6,163 nt of DNA from an uncultured Leptotrichia sp. (GTDB lineage: Bacteria > Fusobacteriota > Fusobacteriia > Fusobacteriales > Leptotrichiaceae): assembly GCA_938017765.1 (NCBI GenBank), contig CALIJH010000173.1:1-6163 (forward strand), in the 5' to 3' direction. Below are positions 3,546 through 6,163 of the stretch, one piece after another. Under the pieces are notes generated by a model. It made no database searches, had not been told where the DNA came from, and saw only the letters and a program-made list of their open reading frames with translations. The position numbers were made by a program, and so were the translations under genes. Numbering within the stretch: position 1 is the stretch's first letter; every line of letters begins with the position of its first letter.

Positions 3546-6163
3546 CTATTTTTTATTCTTTCTCTCAAGCTCTCTTCTTTCTCTTCTTGATAACTGTTTT
3601 TCAGCCTCTTTAATTTCCAGTCTATCAGCTTCTGTAATTTCTCCGTCATTTTCATCTAAATTACTATGTTCATATCTGACATTGGAAACTTCTTCACGTT
3701 TGAAATTTTCAGTTTCTTCTTCTCCCTTTACTCTTAATTTCAATATAAAGGAACTTGTTTCTCTTTTTATTGCGTCAATCATTTCATTATAGATGTCAAA
3801 TGCGACTATTTTATAATCATGGATAGGATTTCTCTGCCCATAAGATCTCAATCTTATTCCTTCTCTCAATTCAGTAAGGTCTTTTAAATGCTGTCTCCAT
3901 TTCTGGTCTAATACTTCGAGCATTATATATCTTTCTATTCTTCTGAATGTTTCCTCTCCGATTAACTGTTCTTTCATATTATATCTGTCCGTCAAATCTT
4001 TATTGACAGCTTCTATTATTTCTTCTCTGTTTTGATTTTTAAGGTTTTCAGGTAATTCATAATCAAATATTTCTCTAAATTTATCTTCGAGAACTTTTAT
4101 ATCATGCTCTTCTATAGTATCTGCCATTAATGAAGTACTTACAGTTTCTTCAACTGTTTCTCTCATCATACTCAGTATAAGTTCTTTCAGTTCTTCATTT
4201 TTTAGAACCTGATCCCTTTGAGTATAAATTACTTCTCTCTGTTTATTATTCACATCATCATATTCAATAAGACTTTTTCTTGATGAAAAGTTTCTGCTTT
4301 CTATTCTTTTTTGAGCATTTTCAACTACTTTTGTTATCTGTTTGTGTCTTATTTCCTCATCTTCATCTAATTTTAAGAATTTCATCATAGATTTCAGTCT
4401 ATCACCGCCGAACAGTCTCATCAAATCATCTTCGGCAGACAAATAAAATTCTGATGTTCCCGGGTCTCCCTGTCTCCCTGCACGTCCTCTAAGCTGATTA
4501 TCTATACGTCTGCTTTCATGTCTTTCTGTTCCTAAAATAAATAATCCTCCCGCTTCAAGAACTTTTTTCCTGTCCTCTTCACAGTCTCTTGCATATGTAT
4601 TATAAGCTTCTTTGTATTCTTCAGTACCTTTTTCCGCTACTTTCAACGCAAATGATTCGGGATCTCCTCCAAGCTTTATGTCAGTACCTCTACCTGCCAT
4701 ATTTGTAGCAATTGTAACTGTTTTATATCTTCCGGCCTGAGCAATTATTTCCGCTTCTCTTGCGTGGTGTTTTGCATTCAGTATTTCATGAGGAATTTTT
4801 TCTTTTTTCAGCAATGCCGATACATCTTCCGAGTGTTCTATAGAAGCAGTACCTACAAGGACAGGCTGTCCTTTAGTATAAAGCTCTTTTATCTTTCTGG
4901 CAACTGCTCTGTATTTTGCAGCCTTTGTCATATATATTACATCTGCCAAGTCCTTTCTTATAACAGGTTTATTAGTAGGAACTTCTATAACTCTAAGTTT
5001 ATAAATCTGCTTGAATTCGTCTTCTTCTGTTTTTGCAGTTCCTGTCATTCCAGACAACTTATTATACATTCTAAAATAATTCTGTAAAGTAATCGTCGCA
5101 AGGGTCTGGTTTTCTCCTGCCACTTCAAGTTTTTCCTTAGCTTCTATAGCCTGATGAAGTCCGTCAGAGTATCTTCTTCCTTCCATAAGTCTACCTGTAA
5201 ATTCATCTACGATAATTACTTCTCCGTCATCATTTATAATATAATCTCTATCAAGCTTAAACAATTCCTTTGCTTTCAATGCCTGTGTCAGAAAATGTGT
5301 TAATTCCACGTTTTCAGGAGAGTACAGATTATCGATTTTTAATATTTTTTCTACATTTTTTATACCTTTATCAGTAATTGTTACTGTATGAGATTTTTCA
5401 TCTACTTCATAATCTTCCCAGTCCTCATCGGGAATTACTGTATTTTTCTTATCTTTTATTTCTTCTGTCTTATAACTTCTTTTCAATCTTGCAGCAACAT
5501 CTGCAAATGTATTATACCATTCTGTAGTTTCTTCTGCCGCTCCTGAAATAATCAACGGAGTTCTTGCCTCATCTATCAATATCGAATCTATCTCATCGAC
5601 AATGGCGTAGTTATGACCTCTTTGAACTTTATCTTCCAATTCACCTACCATATTATCTCTCAGATAGTCAAAACCGAATTCATTGTTTGTACCATAAGTT
5701 ATATCGGCATTATATGCTCTTTTTCTCTGTTCGTTAGTTATATTTGCGATAATTACTCCCGAAGTAAGTCCAAGAAAATCATAGATTTCCCCCATAGTAT
5801 CCCTATCCCTTTTTGCCAGATAATCATTGACCGTTACAACATGGACTCCTTTACCTGTAAGAGCATTTAGATAAATAGGTAATGTTGACATCAGAGTTTT
5901 TCCTTCTCCTGTTTTCATTTCTGCTATTCTTCCGTTATGTAAAATCATTCCTCCGATTAACTGTACATCGTATGCCCTCATTCCTGTAATTCTTTTTGCC
6001 GCTTCTCTTACTGTTGCGAAAGCCTCTACAAGTATATCATTAAGAGTTTCACCTTTTTCAAGCCTCTCTCTGAATTCTACCGTTTTATGTTTCAATTCTT
6101 CATCAGTCAATTTTTCAAATTCAGGTTCTATATCATTAATATGGCCTACTAATTTTCTCATCT
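3546..6163 (-). CDS. secA: SecA, preprotein translocase ATPase (5' end cut by window edge)
   Basis: SecA is the motor that pushes unfolded preproteins through SecYEG using ATP. Numbered from the first visible Met (6161), I see Walker A in MKTGEGKT (82-89), the DEID Walker B box (189-192) followed by the SecA signature ILIDEARTPLIISG, the preprotein cross-linking region (about 212-360), GMTGTAKTE (371-379), NMAGRGTDIKLGG (487-499) and the arginine-finger motif QLRGRAGRQGDPG (556-568), then the helical scaffold and wing regions. That Met is internal: in relatives the matching segment lies about 20 residues in, and no Shine-Dalgarno is visible, so the true start is beyond 6163. About 40 extra residues lie between KLGGD and LGTERHES (500-543), as in some other long SecAs. 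The C-terminus ends in a basic, charged helix (RRERRELERKNKK) without the CxCxSGKKYKxCHG zinc motif. The gene ends in TAG followed by a terminator, so the next gene is a separate unit. Confidence 0.98.
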   Translation of the reverse strand, partial: MRKLVGHINDIEPEFEKLTDEELKHKTVEFRERLEKGETLNDILVEAFATVREAAKRITGMRAYDVQLIGGMILHNGRIAEMKTGEGKTLMSTLPIYLNALTGKGVHVVTVNDYLAKRDRDTMGEIYDFLGLTSGVIIANITNEQRKRAYNADITYGTNNEFGFDYLRDNMVGELEDKVQRGHNYAIVDEIDSILIDEARTPLIISGAAEETTEWYNTFADVAARLKRSYKTEEIKDKKNTVIPDEDWEDYEVDEKSHTVTITDKGIKNVEKILKIDNLYSPENVELTHFLTQALKAKELFKLDRDYIINDDGEVIIVDEFTGRLMEGRRYSDGLHQAIEAKEKLEVAGENQTLATITLQNYFRMYNKLSGMTGTAKTEEDEFKQIYKLRVIEVPTNKPVIRKDLADVIYMTKAAKYRAVARKIKELYTKGQPVLVGTASIEHSEDVSALLKKEKIPHEILNAKHHAREAEIIAQAGRYKTVTIATNMAGRGTDIKLGGDPESFALKVAEKGTEEYKEAYNTYARDCEEDRKKVLEAGGLFILGTERHESRRIDNQLRGRAGRQGDPGTSEFYLSAEDDLMRLFGGDRLKSMMKFLKLDEDEEIRHKQITKVVENAQKRIESRNFSSRKSLIEYDDVNNKQREVIYTQRDQVLKNEELKELILSMMRETVEETVSTSLMADTIEEHDIKVLEDKFREIFDYELPENLKNQNREEIIEAVNKDLTDRYNMKEQLIGEETFRRIERYIMLEVLDQKWRQHLKDLTELREGIRLRSYGQRNPIHDYKIVAFDIYNEMIDAIKRETSSFILKLRVKGEEETENFKREEVSNVRYEHSNLDENDGEITEADRLEIKEAEKQLSRRERRELERKNKK

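Noticed and set aside
4764..5870. Two plus-strand open frames inside secA
   Set aside because: Both are shadows of secA with skewed Phe/Ile/Ser composition and no start signals.
6159..6161. ATG at the right edge as the secA start
   Set aside because: The following residues align inside other SecA proteins, about 20 residues from their start, so this Met is internal.

Overview
The window is a very AT-rich bacterial chromosome segment with every gene on the minus strand. The genes are housekeeping or cell-envelope genes. Low GC (about 30% by eye, not counted), A/T-ending codons, poly-lysine and poly-asparagine stretches, and the style of the SecA, FabH and L32 proteins suggest a Fusobacteriota member, perhaps Leptotrichiaceae. 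That placement is inference from recognition, not a database match.

In transcription order (right to left) there are five genes. (1) secA is the preprotein translocase ATPase; its 5' end is cut by the right edge and it ends in a strong hairpin terminator. (2) A small NlpC/P60 cysteine peptidase has no visible export signal, a charged C-terminal tail, and two stacked promoters in front of it. (3) A TPR protein with a signal peptide and unknown function lies 95 bases after the peptidase with no clear terminator between, so the two may share a transcript. (4) rpmF (ribosomal protein L32, cysteine-free form) has a textbook consensus promoter and its own terminator. (5) fabH (beta-ketoacyl-ACP synthase III) has its own likely promoter; its last few codons are cut by the left edge.

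The genes do not form one pathway. SecA would export the TPR protein, FabH starts fatty-acid synthesis for the membrane, and the peptidase would act on peptidoglycan if it reaches it. rpmF and fabH are often linked in bacteria, commonly with yceD (DUF177) before rpmF and plsX between; here neither is present between or next to them and a terminator separates the pair.

No gap exceeds 230 bases. The gaps hold promoters, terminators and inverted repeats. I see no tRNA, rRNA, CRISPR array, insertion sequence or phage gene, and no convincing new multi-gene system. The points most worth a second look are the peptidase (no signal peptide, Asp at the usual third catalytic position, a dyad inside its promoter), the absence of the C-terminal zinc motif in SecA, and a long inverted repeat between the TPR gene and rpmF.
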